Assembly: GCA_963169875.1 (NCBI GenBank)
Contig: CAUJEL010000115.1
Span: 1-43,096 of the forward strand
Source of the DNA: Candidatus Zhuqueibacterota bacterium
Lineage (GTDB): Bacteria; Zhuqueibacterota; Zhuqueibacteria; Residuimicrobiales; Residuimicrobiaceae
DNA: 43,096 nucleotides
Direction: 5' to 3'
Shown: in pieces, positions 23,483-33,400 of the stretch
How positions within the stretch are numbered: position 1 is the first letter of the stretch
How the letters are laid out: each line of letters starts with the position of its first letter
The notes under the pieces: model-generated
Told to the model about the DNA's origin: nothing
Seen by the model: only the letters and a program-made list of their open reading frames with translations
Database searches by the model: none
Program-made: the position numbers and the translations under genes

Positions 23483-25915
23483 TTATTTCATGAGCGTCAT
23501 TTTCATGGTCTTGGCAAATCCTTCGCCCTCGATGCGGTAGAAGTAGATACCGCTTGGCACGATGGCGCCATTGCTGGTGCCATCCCAGGTGGCGTGATAC
23601 ACACCGGGGGTCTGTTCGCCATTAACCAGAGTGGCCACGCTTTGACCCATCGAATTGAAGATGGTCAAGCGAACATGGCTCTTCACTGGCAGCTCGTAGG
23701 AAATGGTTGTTGTCGGGTTGAACGGATTGGGATAGTTGGCATGCAGCACGAATTCGCCCGGCATACCAGCATCCGGCATACGCTCCACCTTCACCCACTG
23801 CGAGCCAAACTTGTCGGTCGCATTGACAAAAACAGGGCTGACATCGCTGATGGAGACGACATGGTTCATGGAAAAACCGGCTTCATTGTCCATCGGGGAA
23901 GTGCCGGCGTTGAGCGTGTCGGTATAACCCGTTGAATAGATGCCGTATTTGTAATAATGGGAAGCTGTGGAGCCCGTGGCAAACAGGACCTTGACGGACC
24001 AGATGCCGTCACCGGCCACTGCGTCACCGTGATCAGCGGAACCGTCATCAAACATGGGGATGAGGCCGGAGCCGATATCGGAGACAGTCCAGCCAGCCCA
24101 GCCGCCGGTTCCCAACGGAGCGAAATCGCCGTTGAGGATCACATTGTCAACCGTCGGGAAAAGCTGTTTGTTGTAATAATCCATCGCGCCTGCCACATTA
24201 ACCGAAAAGACCACGGTGACATCCTGGGCGAGTTTCTTGCCCGCCGGGGTCACGTTCGGTTTGAAGGCATCCAGGACCAGGTCGGTGCCGGTGAAAACGA
24301 AGGTATGGTTGTCGCCACCTTCCCAGCCGCCGTCAGCAAAATTGGCTTCCGGGAAACCGCGGAACTTCCAGCCAAACTCGGTGCCGGCGACATCGGTGAT
24401 GGCATGCGTCAGCGTGAACAGAGTCGGGTTGATCAGATCGGGTGCCGTGATCCATTCTTCGTTATAGGCCCAGCCGTTGAAACCACCGAGGACGTACAAT
24501 GCATCGGTGCCGGGATTGAAACCCTTGGCCAGCATGTCGGTGACGTCCGCCTGGAAAGTGACATTCGCGGTGACCGTCTGCTGACATTCAGTCACGTTGT
24601 CATAAAAGACAACATCGAGAACCGTCGAGGAACCAGGAATCATCAGTGTGCGGTTGGCAACCGATTCCCAGCGATCGCCCGGCATCATGACGAATTTGTA
24701 TTCGATGGTGGTGCCGATGTCCGTTACCGGGAATATCTTGGTCAGGCTGTAGATGCCGGGAGCCGCGGTGGGTTTGCACTCATCCGCTTCACCCGCCCAG
24801 CCGTTGAAACTGCCGCGAATGACGACTTTGTCGGCCGCCGGATCGAATTTATCGTAGCAGTCCTGAACCGACATGTCGATCTGGAAGGTGACGGCCACAT
24901 CGGTGTCCGCGCCGCGCGCGAACATCTGCAGAGCCGGATAGGTGGAAGCGCCAAAGCAGGCGATATAGGCTGTATCGCCGGTGACGCTGAAGCCCAAACC
25001 GCGCGGACGTTCATCGGGGCTGGCCGGTGTGTTGAAATTCCAGGTCAGACTGTCGGAAACGGTTTCCGTGGCCAGATCCATCTCGTAATAGGTGTTGGGG
25101 GTGTAGTGGGTCTCAACACCAGGGAAGCGGTTGGGCATATCAAAATAGCTGCCCGCATCCAGCCAGACTTTGCCGGTTCCCGGATTGATGGCCCAGTTGC
25201 TCTGCGAGCAGGTGCCCTTGAGAACGGTGTCCGGGCCGGTGAAGGACGAAAAGACATCCTCACGGGTGTATTTGAACGTGCCCAGTTTGTCGTAACGAGG
25301 AGAGTAGAGTTCCAGACCATCGGCACTCACCCATACGTTACGGCCATAGCCGACTTCGGCTTCGATGGCATTGCCAAGGTAGTTCAGATCCTTGTCGAAC
25401 ACCATGATCGGGTTGCCGGGCAATACGAAATTGACATAGATGTTGCCTTCGGCATCGCAGGCCGGAGCCGTCAATGTCGCATTGGGTTTTGGCAGCCATT
25501 TTTGCAGAACCGCGCCGGTTTTGTAATCGAGGCGATAAATGGCATCGAAGGCAGTCCAGAGGATGTTGCCATCCTGATCCAGACCCAAACCGCGATGGCT
25601 GTTCCACAGGGTGTCGACCTTGCCATCGGGCAGCGTCAACATGGTGGTGCCGTTCATCGGGGCCGGGGAGCCATCGGGATACCAGCAAAAGATCTCGCGT
25701 ACCAGGACGCTGTCGCCCTTGTCGTTGACGATCTTTTTGGTGGCGCCGTAAGCCTGGAACCAGATTTTGCCTTCGGGATCGCAGACCACGCCATGCGCGC
25801 CGGTGTTGACTTTCAGGTTATCGTCCGGGAAATTCTTGACGAAATTCCACTTGGCGAAGCCCTGAACGGTTAAGAGAATGAGAAAGGCCAGTACGACTGT
25901 TACAACTCTTCTCAT
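23483..25915 (-). CDS. Secreted beta-propeller protein with starch-binding-like repeats and T9SS tag
   Basis: An 810-aa secreted protein. After a signal peptide (1-21) residues about 25-340 look like NHL/SMP-30-type propeller blades (HGVVCDPEGKIWFQAYG, GLGLDQDGNILWTAFDAIYRLD, ACDAEGNIYVNF, NVWVSADGLELYSP). Three early-set domains similar to CBM20/CBM48 starch-binding modules follow: about 350-450 (VTFQIDMSVQDCYDKF, IRGSFNGWAG), about 455-565 (VTFQADVTDML, VLGGFNGWAYNEEW) and about 570-690 (VVFSVNVAGAMDYY, LNGDFAPLG). The end is a T9SS sorting domain (NYPNPFNPTTTISYEL to MKMTLMK). No catalytic motif is seen, so a surface glycan-binding role is inferred. It is the last gene of the receptor 3 operon, 116 bases after the lipoprotein gene. 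Confidence 0.85.
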   Translation of the reverse strand: MRRVVTVVLAFLILLTVQGFAKWNFVKNFPDDNLKVNTGAHGVVCDPEGKIWFQAYGATKKIVNDKGDSVLVREIFCWYPDGSPAPMNGTTMLTLPDGKVDTLWNSHRGLGLDQDGNILWTAFDAIYRLDYKTGAVLQKWLPKPNATLTAPACDAEGNIYVNFVLPGNPIMVFDKDLNYLGNAIEAEVGYGRNVWVSADGLELYSPRYDKLGTFKYTREDVFSSFTGPDTVLKGTCSQSNWAINPGTGKVWLDAGSYFDMPNRFPGVETHYTPNTYYEMDLATETVSDSLTWNFNTPASPDERPRGLGFSVTGDTAYIACFGASTYPALQMFARGADTDVAVTFQIDMSVQDCYDKFDPAADKVVIRGSFNGWAGEADECKPTAAPGIYSLTKIFPVTDIGTTIEYKFVMMPGDRWESVANRTLMIPGSSTVLDVVFYDNVTECQQTVTANVTFQADVTDMLAKGFNPGTDALYVLGGFNGWAYNEEWITAPDLINPTLFTLTHAITDVAGTEFGWKFRGFPEANFADGGWEGGDNHTFVFTGTDLVLDAFKPNVTPAGKKLAQDVTVVFSVNVAGAMDYYNKQLFPTVDNVILNGDFAPLGTGGWAGWTVSDIGSGLIPMFDDGSADHGDAVAGDGIWSVKVLFATGSTASHYYKYGIYSTGYTDTLNAGTSPMDNEAGFSMNHVVSISDVSPVFVNATDKFGSQWVKVERMPDAGMPGEFVLHANYPNPFNPTTTISYELPVKSHVRLTIFNSMGQSVATLVNGEQTPGVYHATWDGTSNGAIVPSGIYFYRIEGEGFAKTMKMTLMK

Positions 25916-26031
25916 GGTTTCCTCCTGTTAAGAGTAAGAAGTAAGGTTAATTAGAACAAGTTGATTATGGATAAATTCTTGGGATTAGCGCTCCTCTCTA
26001 TGATTGATGAGATAGTGTGGCGCACACATTA

Positions 26032-27237
26032 TCACAGGATGCCGTAATAAGGTGCACTCTGTTTCAATGTATTGAGACGAATAATCAACTGGGGTGTTGT
26101 GGCTGTTGCTTCACGGGTGTAATACAGATTCGTGCCAGCGCCCCAGGCGAAAGCCAGCGCTTTGGGCAGAAACTGTCCCGGATACAACACTTCAAAATTG
26201 CCGTTCGGATGCACCAGGTACAAGGCATCCGGTGCGTTGGTGCCCACATACATAAAACCATCCGCGGAGAAGGTGATGCAGTAGATGCTGTACTCGGTGC
26301 TCACCTTGCCTGAAAAATCAAAGTACTCTTCCACTGCGCCCAGTTCTTCACCGTTGAGCGGGAAACGCCAGATTTTTTCTGCATTGTCCTGCTTGCCGGC
26401 CACATAGACATAGCCATTGAAGACGCGCACCGAACGCAAATCCGCCTTGAACGGAAACTTGGCGATGCTTTTGTCCTGCTTGACCCGGTAAATGTCGGTG
26501 TTGTTGCCCACGCCCCAGATATTCATGTTGGCGTCGAAATCGAGGTCATAGATGGTTCCCAAACCGGAAGTAACCCAGTTCACCGGTTTCTGTCCGGCCG
26601 CCGGAATGGTAAAAATGGCCTTGGCTATGCGCGCCGCGTAAATGACGCCGCCGGGTCCCATCTTCATGGCTGAGTATTTGGTTTCGCCGCCTTTGGGAGA
26701 ATAATCCTCGAGCACGCCTTCGGGTGAAATCTTTTTGATGCCCACGCCCGCATTGCTGATCACCAGTGAGGTGTAGACATTGCCCGCCGCATCCGCGGTG
26801 ATAGCCCAGGGCTGTTCAGCAGCCGTGAAAGCGACCAACGGCTCTTGCGCCGGCTCCAGCGTATAGTTCCACTTGTTGCTGAAAAGGATGGCGCCTTTTA
26901 CAGAGACCCGGATCGCACAGGAATCAGCGGCATAGATGGGCGCGCGTACGACCAGCTGCGTCGCGGATCCTTCAAGGATGGTGCCTCTCTCCGCGTCAAA
27001 GAAAACGATATTCTCATCCAGCACAGGCGAGAAATTTTTGCCGCTGATGGTGACGACCGTGACGCCGGAGAGCGCCAGGTTCGGAGGATCCACCGCCGTA
27101 ATTTCAGCCGCCGCCTTGTAGGAAGCATCGGGATTGTACAGACTGTCCGGATACTCATTCTCCTCGCATCCCGCCAGGATGAAGAGCATGCTTACGACGA
27201 GCAGTATCCCTAATAAAGCAGGAAATCTCTTTGTCAT
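26032..27237 (-). CDS. TIG/beta-propeller surface lipoprotein
   Basis: A 401-aa lipoprotein; the start is the ATG at 27235-27237 with GAGGA eight bases upstream. The lipobox is LAGC with C24 as the lipidation site, followed by EENEYPDSLYN. Residues about 45-130 form an IPT/TIG Ig-like domain (ITAVDPPNLALSGVTVVTISG), and the remainder (about 135-395) forms propeller-like repeats (PWAITADAAGNVYTS, IYDLDFDANMNIWGVGNN, ITFSADGFMYVGTN). TIG lipoproteins with a C-terminal propeller are common in SusCD-type loci as surface glycan-binding proteins; that role is inferred. It is the only classical lipoprotein in the receptor cluster. It lies 48 bases after the PorV-like gene. Confidence 0.87.
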   Translation of the reverse strand: MTKRFPALLGILLVVSMLFILAGCEENEYPDSLYNPDASYKAAAEITAVDPPNLALSGVTVVTISGKNFSPVLDENIVFFDAERGTILEGSATQLVVRAPIYAADSCAIRVSVKGAILFSNKWNYTLEPAQEPLVAFTAAEQPWAITADAAGNVYTSLVISNAGVGIKKISPEGVLEDYSPKGGETKYSAMKMGPGGVIYAARIAKAIFTIPAAGQKPVNWVTSGLGTIYDLDFDANMNIWGVGNNTDIYRVKQDKSIAKFPFKADLRSVRVFNGYVYVAGKQDNAEKIWRFPLNGEELGAVEEYFDFSGKVSTEYSIYCITFSADGFMYVGTNAPDALYLVHPNGNFEVLYPGQFLPKALAFAWGAGTNLYYTREATATTPQLIIRLNTLKQSAPYYGIL

Positions 27238-27285
27238 GTCTTGATTCCTCATATAAATGATCACATTCCCTGAAACAAAGTTGGT

Positions 27286-28290
27286 TTACAGACTGAATTT
27301 GACGGTGAAGCGGTTGACGTTGTCAAACACATCAAACGGCATATAGGAATAATCGATGGCCACGCCAAAGGTGTGCACGCCAAAGCCGGCCGTCAAGCCG
27401 TAATCATCCTGTGCCGTGACATAACCTGCGCGCAGCGCCAGCATCTTCATGAAAATATACTCGCCGCCGATGTTGAGGTATTCCGGAAAATCGCGCGGGT
27501 GCACGGCATCGATGGAGAGCAACAGCGAGTGATTGTTCTTCAATTCCGGCAGGAAATCCATGGCATCCATGGAAAAACCAACTTTGAAGGTCAGTGGCAG
27601 CTGAAAGCCTTCGCGTTCATACTTGACTTCACGGGAGAAATTGCGCACGCACATGCCGAAAACCAGGCTCTTGAAACCGGTTTTGTACAGGGTTCCGAAA
27701 TCAAAGGCATAGACGCTCTGATGATAATCTTTCTCTTCGGTGACGTAGGGCGGCTCATTGTTCAACGGAATCGTGCTGGAGGTCAAGTCCTGATAGACAT
27801 ATTTGACCTGGCCGCCGACCGAGAAGCGGTCGGTGAGATCATTGGCATAGCCCACGCCGATGGCATAAGCGCTGGGTGAAAAATCGCCGGTTTCGATGAA
27901 ACCCTGCTCATTGTCGGCCACCATGGTTCCCTGCAATTCGCCATAATCCACCGACATGAAACTGACGCCGAGGACGCCAAACCGGCCGTGAAAGGGACGA
28001 ATCGCCATGCTGCCGCCGATGTAATTAATGTCGGCGATCCATTTCATCTGGCTGGCTGTGAGTTCCAGGGTCTTGTTCAGTCTCGCCATGCCCGCTGGAT
28101 TGTAGAACAACGCGGACGAAGAGCCTTCGACGGTGGTATACGCCTCGCCCATGGCTGTGGCGCGCGCGTCGGTACCCACGCTGAGGAATTGCATGCCCGT
28201 CTGGGCCCGCTTTTGCTGCGCCAGACCGTCTGAATAGAGACATCCGATCGCGAGAAAAAGCGAAACGCTGAGGATAATGATACGCTTCAT
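27286..28290 (-). CDS. PorV/PorQ-family outer-membrane protein
   Basis: A 334-aa outer-membrane beta-barrel of the PorV/PorQ family (related to FadL). PorV in Bacteroidetes is the T9SS shuttle that takes cargo from the translocon to the attachment complex. The signal peptide ends near LAQQ (about 25). Family marks are the early QFLSVGTDARATAMGEAYT, SALFYNPAGMARL and later regular amphipathic strands with SVGGQVKYVYQDL, finishing NRFTVKFSL with the usual aromatic/hydrophobic barrel end. It lies between partner 3 and the TIG lipoprotein in one operon, together with genes for proteins with sorting-type C-termini, which suggests a dedicated export helper. Many genomes of this group have several PorV paralogues, so it need not be the housekeeping one. 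No other T9SS component is in the window. Confidence 0.88.
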   Translation of the reverse strand: MKRIIILSVSLFLAIGCLYSDGLAQQKRAQTGMQFLSVGTDARATAMGEAYTTVEGSSSALFYNPAGMARLNKTLELTASQMKWIADINYIGGSMAIRPFHGRFGVLGVSFMSVDYGELQGTMVADNEQGFIETGDFSPSAYAIGVGYANDLTDRFSVGGQVKYVYQDLTSSTIPLNNEPPYVTEEKDYHQSVYAFDFGTLYKTGFKSLVFGMCVRNFSREVKYEREGFQLPLTFKVGFSMDAMDFLPELKNNHSLLLSIDAVHPRDFPEYLNIGGEYIFMKMLALRAGYVTAQDDYGLTAGFGVHTFGVAIDYSYMPFDVFDNVNRFTVKFSL

Positions 28291-28331
28291 GTTGTACGCT
28301 CCTTTATGATCATTGCTCAGGTTAATTTAAG

Positions 28332-30422
28332 TTAGCGGATAACGACGAACTTGCGAATCGCGCGCTCGCCTTCCGGTGTCTCAAAGACGGCAATATACAG
28401 ACCGCTGACCACGACTTGCTGCGACGAGGTGATGGAATTCCAGTACTCATCGCCCGTGTAGTTGGTGTGTTCGATGGTCTTGACGAGATCGCCTCTTTCC
28501 GTGTAGATTTTGATCGTACAGACCCCCGGAATATTGAGAAAGGCGATGCGGTCCGGAGCGCTGTAGCCGTATTGCAAATCCACCGCGCGGATGTTGAAGG
28601 GATTGGGCACGATGCGGATTTCATCCAACGTGCTGCCCGGCATGCGCTTTAGGTTGGTGGGATTGTTGCTCTTGGCGTAAAAAATACCACTGTGCAGCGG
28701 GCCGCCGGGATTGGTCGTGCCGTTGTTGGTGCTGCCATCGTCAAAGGAGACGATATAATAATAGTAATCGAATCCGCGGACAGCGGTGAGATCGTCGTAA
28801 CTGTTGACGATGGTTGGATTGGCGGTGCCGGCGCCGCAGGCAAAAAGCTCATCAAAGGTGGTATCCGGCGTGTGGATGGCGCGGAATATCTTATAGCCGG
28901 CAAAGCCCGGTGCGCTTTCCGCATTGTTGGCCCAGGACAGTTTGATACGGTCGCCGCCGCCGGCCACGGTGAAGGAACTGGGTGCGGGGGGCGGCATGGG
29001 CACTTTGTAGCCGTTTTTAAAATTGGCAATGGCACGCTGCATCATTTTGGACAGAGAATCGCGGCCAGTATAGACCCATTGATTTTTGAATTCATTCTTG
29101 TCCGCCGTCGTGGCGCCGGTGGGCAGCACATACGGTGTTTCTTCCTTTTTCCATTTACGGCCGATTTCATAGCACAATTTGCGATTCAATCCGTTGACGC
29201 CTTCCGCCATGACGATACGAATGCTGTCACCTGGCGCCAGGGTGTAGGGACCAAAACCCGCCGTGCTCATGAAACCACCGCCCGCCATCTTGGACGTGGC
29301 ATAGAGATCAGCCGCCATCTTGGCTTTTTCCACTTCTTCGGCATGGGTCAGGAGCGGATGGCCCGCAGTCATGGCGGCGTATTCATCGCGCATCAGGTCG
29401 GCGTTGAACTGACTGTTGTTATGGGTGATGGGGATATCCGGATCCATGTATTTGGTGGTGGAGGGTTGACTCTTGTCGTTGGATTTGTCCTGGGCGCTTT
29501 TGTCCGCATGCAGCACCACAACGCCGACATACTGCGCCGCCGTCAAGTGCCCATCGCCGCTTTCACGCTTGTCAGCGCCACCGATATTGTCGTACCCGGC
29601 CTCGGAGTGCAGACCCTGCCAGGCGAAAAGCCCGAGATATTTTTCCGCGCCATTGGTATCCGCAACCCACATGGTGTCATTCACGGTGTTTTTGCCCCAG
29701 CACTGCGATTGCGGCAAAAAGTTGAGGCCGTAAACACTGCCTTCCTTGGACACCGCCCAGCGAAACATGTAGAAAAACATGACATCATTCAGCGTCTGTT
29801 CCACCTTGCGTCCGTTGATGTCGATGATGCCCGTGTTTTTAAAGGTATACTCGTGGATGATATAATTGTCATGATGCTGCTGGGAATAGGCATAGCTTTT
29901 ACGGGTCTCGGTGACGCCGATGGCCGTATTGACGGTGGTGACCAGGAGGCGGTCGCTGGGAATTTCCGTATCGATAATATCGATCTCATCCCAGTTGTCG
30001 AGCACGGCGGCTGGCGTGCCGTCCACCACTACATCCGGATGCGCTTCCAGCGCGAACAGTTTAAAATAATTCGGCATCCATTCGCTCTCTTCCAGGAGCG
30101 ATTCGGAGCGGGGTCCGCAGTGCACCACTTTGTATTCGTAGGTTTTGTTGACGATGGGATCGTTGTAATTCTTGCAGCCGATCCACAGCGCCTTGTAAGC
30201 CTTGATGTCCTGATCCTGAAACAGCGCGGGCCACTGCAAGCCATCCAGCTGATCAGCGACTTCATGGGTGCGGCCGACTTCCACCTCGCAACCGGCGCTG
30301 GAAAACCAGTCGCGCAGCATGCCGACGGCCAGCCATTTGGTTTCGTCCGCGGAGACCGGGCTGGTTACAACAAGAAGGGCTGACACAATCAACATCAGGC
30401 CGATTAAAGTATATCTTCTCAT
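28332..30422 (-). CDS. Receptor-partner protein 3: secreted Fn3 protein with T9SS-like C-terminus
   Basis: A 696-aa divergent member of the partner family. The signal peptide ends at about VSADE (25) and there is no lipobox. Family marks are DGLQWPALFQDQDI, ALWIGCKNYND, DNWDEIDIIDTEIPSDR, NTAIGVTETRKSYAYSQQHHDNY, a VSKEGSVYG segment like the SREGS of the other two, then a fibronectin-III domain (GGGDRIKLSWANN, YYYYIVSFDDGS) and the C-terminal domain (LDEIRIVPNPFN, TIKIYTERGDLVKTIEHTN, RAIRKFVVIR). It starts 25 bases after the receptor 3 stop codon, with GAAGGA upstream. The C-terminal domain is the best conserved part between the three paralogues. The ligand-binding role is inferred; no enzyme motif is seen. 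Confidence 0.75.
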   Translation of the reverse strand: MRRYTLIGLMLIVSALLVVTSPVSADETKWLAVGMLRDWFSSAGCEVEVGRTHEVADQLDGLQWPALFQDQDIKAYKALWIGCKNYNDPIVNKTYEYKVVHCGPRSESLLEESEWMPNYFKLFALEAHPDVVVDGTPAAVLDNWDEIDIIDTEIPSDRLLVTTVNTAIGVTETRKSYAYSQQHHDNYIIHEYTFKNTGIIDINGRKVEQTLNDVMFFYMFRWAVSKEGSVYGLNFLPQSQCWGKNTVNDTMWVADTNGAEKYLGLFAWQGLHSEAGYDNIGGADKRESGDGHLTAAQYVGVVVLHADKSAQDKSNDKSQPSTTKYMDPDIPITHNNSQFNADLMRDEYAAMTAGHPLLTHAEEVEKAKMAADLYATSKMAGGGFMSTAGFGPYTLAPGDSIRIVMAEGVNGLNRKLCYEIGRKWKKEETPYVLPTGATTADKNEFKNQWVYTGRDSLSKMMQRAIANFKNGYKVPMPPPAPSSFTVAGGGDRIKLSWANNAESAPGFAGYKIFRAIHTPDTTFDELFACGAGTANPTIVNSYDDLTAVRGFDYYYYIVSFDDGSTNNGTTNPGGPLHSGIFYAKSNNPTNLKRMPGSTLDEIRIVPNPFNIRAVDLQYGYSAPDRIAFLNIPGVCTIKIYTERGDLVKTIEHTNYTGDEYWNSITSSQQVVVSGLYIAVFETPEGERAIRKFVVIR

Positions 30423-30447
30423 AGTTTTTCCTTCTTCAAGAATGGGG

Positions 30448-33400
30448 TTAAAAATTGTAATTCAATGTGATCCCGAAAAAGACCTGACGCGGATTCAGGA
30501 ACGTCCAAAACGTCTGCGCCGGCATGTTGATGTAGGCCTTGTCTTTGATAATCTTGTCCATTTTTGACTGCGGCACCTGCGCCCACTGACCATCCACATA
30601 CTGCATGTAGCGCTTGCTCGCCCCTTCATAATAAATGGCGCGTGCGATGGGCGCCGCCACAGTGGTCAAGTCCTTGGTCCATTCGATGGGCTGAAACGCC
30701 ACGTCCTCTTTGCGATAGTCGCCCGGCCGGTCGTCACCCGGGATGTAATCTTCGTATCCCAGATTTTTCACGACATCCTCAGGAAGGTGCAGCGACTTAT
30801 AATAGTCCTGTTCGTCGTAAATATCCTCATAGCCATAGCCGGAATAGTATTTGAAATTAAGGGCATTGTACACATCCACATACGCCTTGAGATCAAAGGG
30901 CCCCATGTTGAAACTCTTGGAGAATTTTAAATCGATATTATAATAGTCTTTCCACTGGACATTGTAGAGAATGCCGGTGATGTCCTGGGGATTCCAGGTG
31001 AACCAGTTGCCGGCCGTCCAGCGCGCGATGGTATTGAGGTTCCATCCACCGAGGATGTTATGCCCCAATACTTTCGGGCCAAAGTCTTCCGGCGAGCGCA
31101 GATCCAGATAGGCTTTGAAACGGGGACGCGGCCTGGGTTTGGTCTGCACCGGATTTTCCGATTCGTATTCACGCTGTTCCTGGGGATTTTCGTACTGATA
31201 CGCATAGCCGAAATGGCCCGAGGTCTCGACGCGATACTCGTAGTTGATGTCACCGACGATCCATCTGCCAAAGGTCTTGGAGAGATCCGCCTCAAAACCG
31301 CGTATGTCCGCGTAGGAGAGGTTGGTCATCTTGGAATAATTGACCTGGGCATCCTTGCTCTGGTAGGTGACGCTGTACGGCTGGTCGGTGATATCCTTGT
31401 AATAAGCGGACAGGGTGAAGAGATAGTTGCTGAAAAGTGCCTGGGCGTAACCCAACTCGTAGGAGACCGTGCGTTCCAGGGGAATGGTGGGATCGCCGAT
31501 GTAATCAATCTGATTGGTATGGGCGCGCTGCACGCGGTACAAACGTTCCGAGGTCGGCAGCTGACGGTAATGACCATAGTTGAAATAGAGTTTGGAGTTC
31601 GCGGTGATCGGATGCGACACCGAGAGCCGCGGACTCACGGTCAATTGATTCTTCATCGTTTTGGTCTTGTACTGCTCGTCCATGGTCTCCCGGTAGCGCA
31701 TGGTGTAGAAGGTACGGTCATAGGGAGACACATCATACCAGTTGCTGTTGGGCGCGGTATAGTCGAAAAGGACGCCCACCGTGGAGATGAATCCTTCAAA
31801 CTCCAGCTTGTCCTGGACGTAGAAATTGGCGCGTATCGGGCTCTGATCGATCCGGGTCCAGGTGTTGGATTCGCGCAGAGAATTGCTAAAGTATCCGAAA
31901 GACATGTCGAAATCATCATACACGATCTCAACGCCGGTTTTGACCTGGTTGCGGTGATCGACCTGGCTGACCAGATCAAATTTGGCGCTGTAGCTCTGAA
32001 TGAAGCTGAAGTCGCGCTGCGCACTCACCGGACCGCCCATGATAAGGGCACCGTAAGCGGTGGTGGTATAGTCTTCGGAAAAACCAACCGGGCTCTCATC
32101 GCGGTAGAAACCGGGCAATACTTCATACTGGGTCGTCAAATCGCGATAGTTTTGCGGCATGGTGAAATACTTGCTGCGCGTATACTTGAGCTGGGTTTCA
32201 TAATAGGTTTTGGGACTCAGCATGTGCGTCAGCTTGCCGGACATGGTCGAATAAAAACGCGACGTGGGGCAGTAATAGATGTCCGTATAGATTCTGGAGG
32301 CGATGGCAATGGTCTTGCCGCTGGTGACCGAAGCAATGCCCTCGGGGCTGGAGATGATGCTGGTGCCCTGGGCGTTGGAGGTAACCGCGCGCTGTTCGCC
32401 GTAAAGTCCGTTGATGGACAATTTCATCGAGGGCGTGATGTCCGCGGCCAGCTTGAGCATGCTGCTCTGATCCACCAGATCGGGACGCGAAATCTGGATC
32501 ATGTACATATCACGCTCCTTGCGCGACGAGAGGAAGAAGCGCAGATTGCCCAGCTTTTTGCCGATGATGGGAACCGGGCCGCCAAAACCGACATCGTAGA
32601 GGTAGTCGGGATCCTTGATGTCGCCCTGTTTGCGATGCTCCCACTGGAAAAGCCGCTGACAGCCGTCGGGCGAGAGATCATTTCTGGGATCGCTATCACC
32701 CAGATATTGCTGCGATACTGCGTTCCAGCCTTTGAAGGCGGGATACTCATCCTGGGTGTAGACATCCCAGGCGCCGTTATCGGTGCCGGTCCAGCACACA
32801 GCGTCATCCAGATAGGGACGCAGCCAATAGGAGTTGGGATCAAAGGGGCCGTCGCCAAAGTATTTTTGCGAGGCGGGTTTATAGCGGAAGGTGAAGCTGG
32901 CGCTGTAGCTGTCTGCGTCGCCTTCGCGCGTCACCACATTGACCAGACCGGAACGGACATTGTTGTACTCGGCGCCGAATCCGCCCGCCTGCACGGAAAT
33001 CTGCTGCACCGCGCTCAGGGGAATTTTGGCGATGGGCGCATTGTCGCGCTCGTCGCGCATGACCACGCCGTCGACCATGAAGAGCGCCTGATTGGCGCTG
33101 CTGCCGCGGATGGAGAGGTCCGAGCCGACACCGGCCTGCAAACCGACGGCCTCACCGACGGTGGCGACCGGCAGGTTCTCAATCTGTTCGGAGGTCACTT
33201 GCATCTGGCTGCCGGCGACATCCTTCTGCACCACCGGCCGCTCCGCGCGAACCGTGATTTCATCGCCCACCAGGGTCTGTTCCTTTAATTTAAAATCCTG
33301 TGTGGTCGTCAGGTCGATGTTGACGCGGACGTCGGTCAAGGTCATGCTGGTGTAGCCGATGATCGACGCCTGCAATGAATAGGCTCCTGGCGGCACATTC

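Noticed and set aside
12728-30422. Partner proteins as SusD homologues
   Set aside because: They lack a lipobox and helical TPR-like pattern; they are beta-rich with a fibronectin-III domain and a T9SS-like end.
31060-33288. Long plus-strand open frame (742 codons) antisense to receptor 3
   Set aside because: It is a mirror of the GC-rich receptor gene, with no family signature. The same holds for long antisense frames at 23957-25873, 28692-30383, 18084-19328 and 9419-10993.
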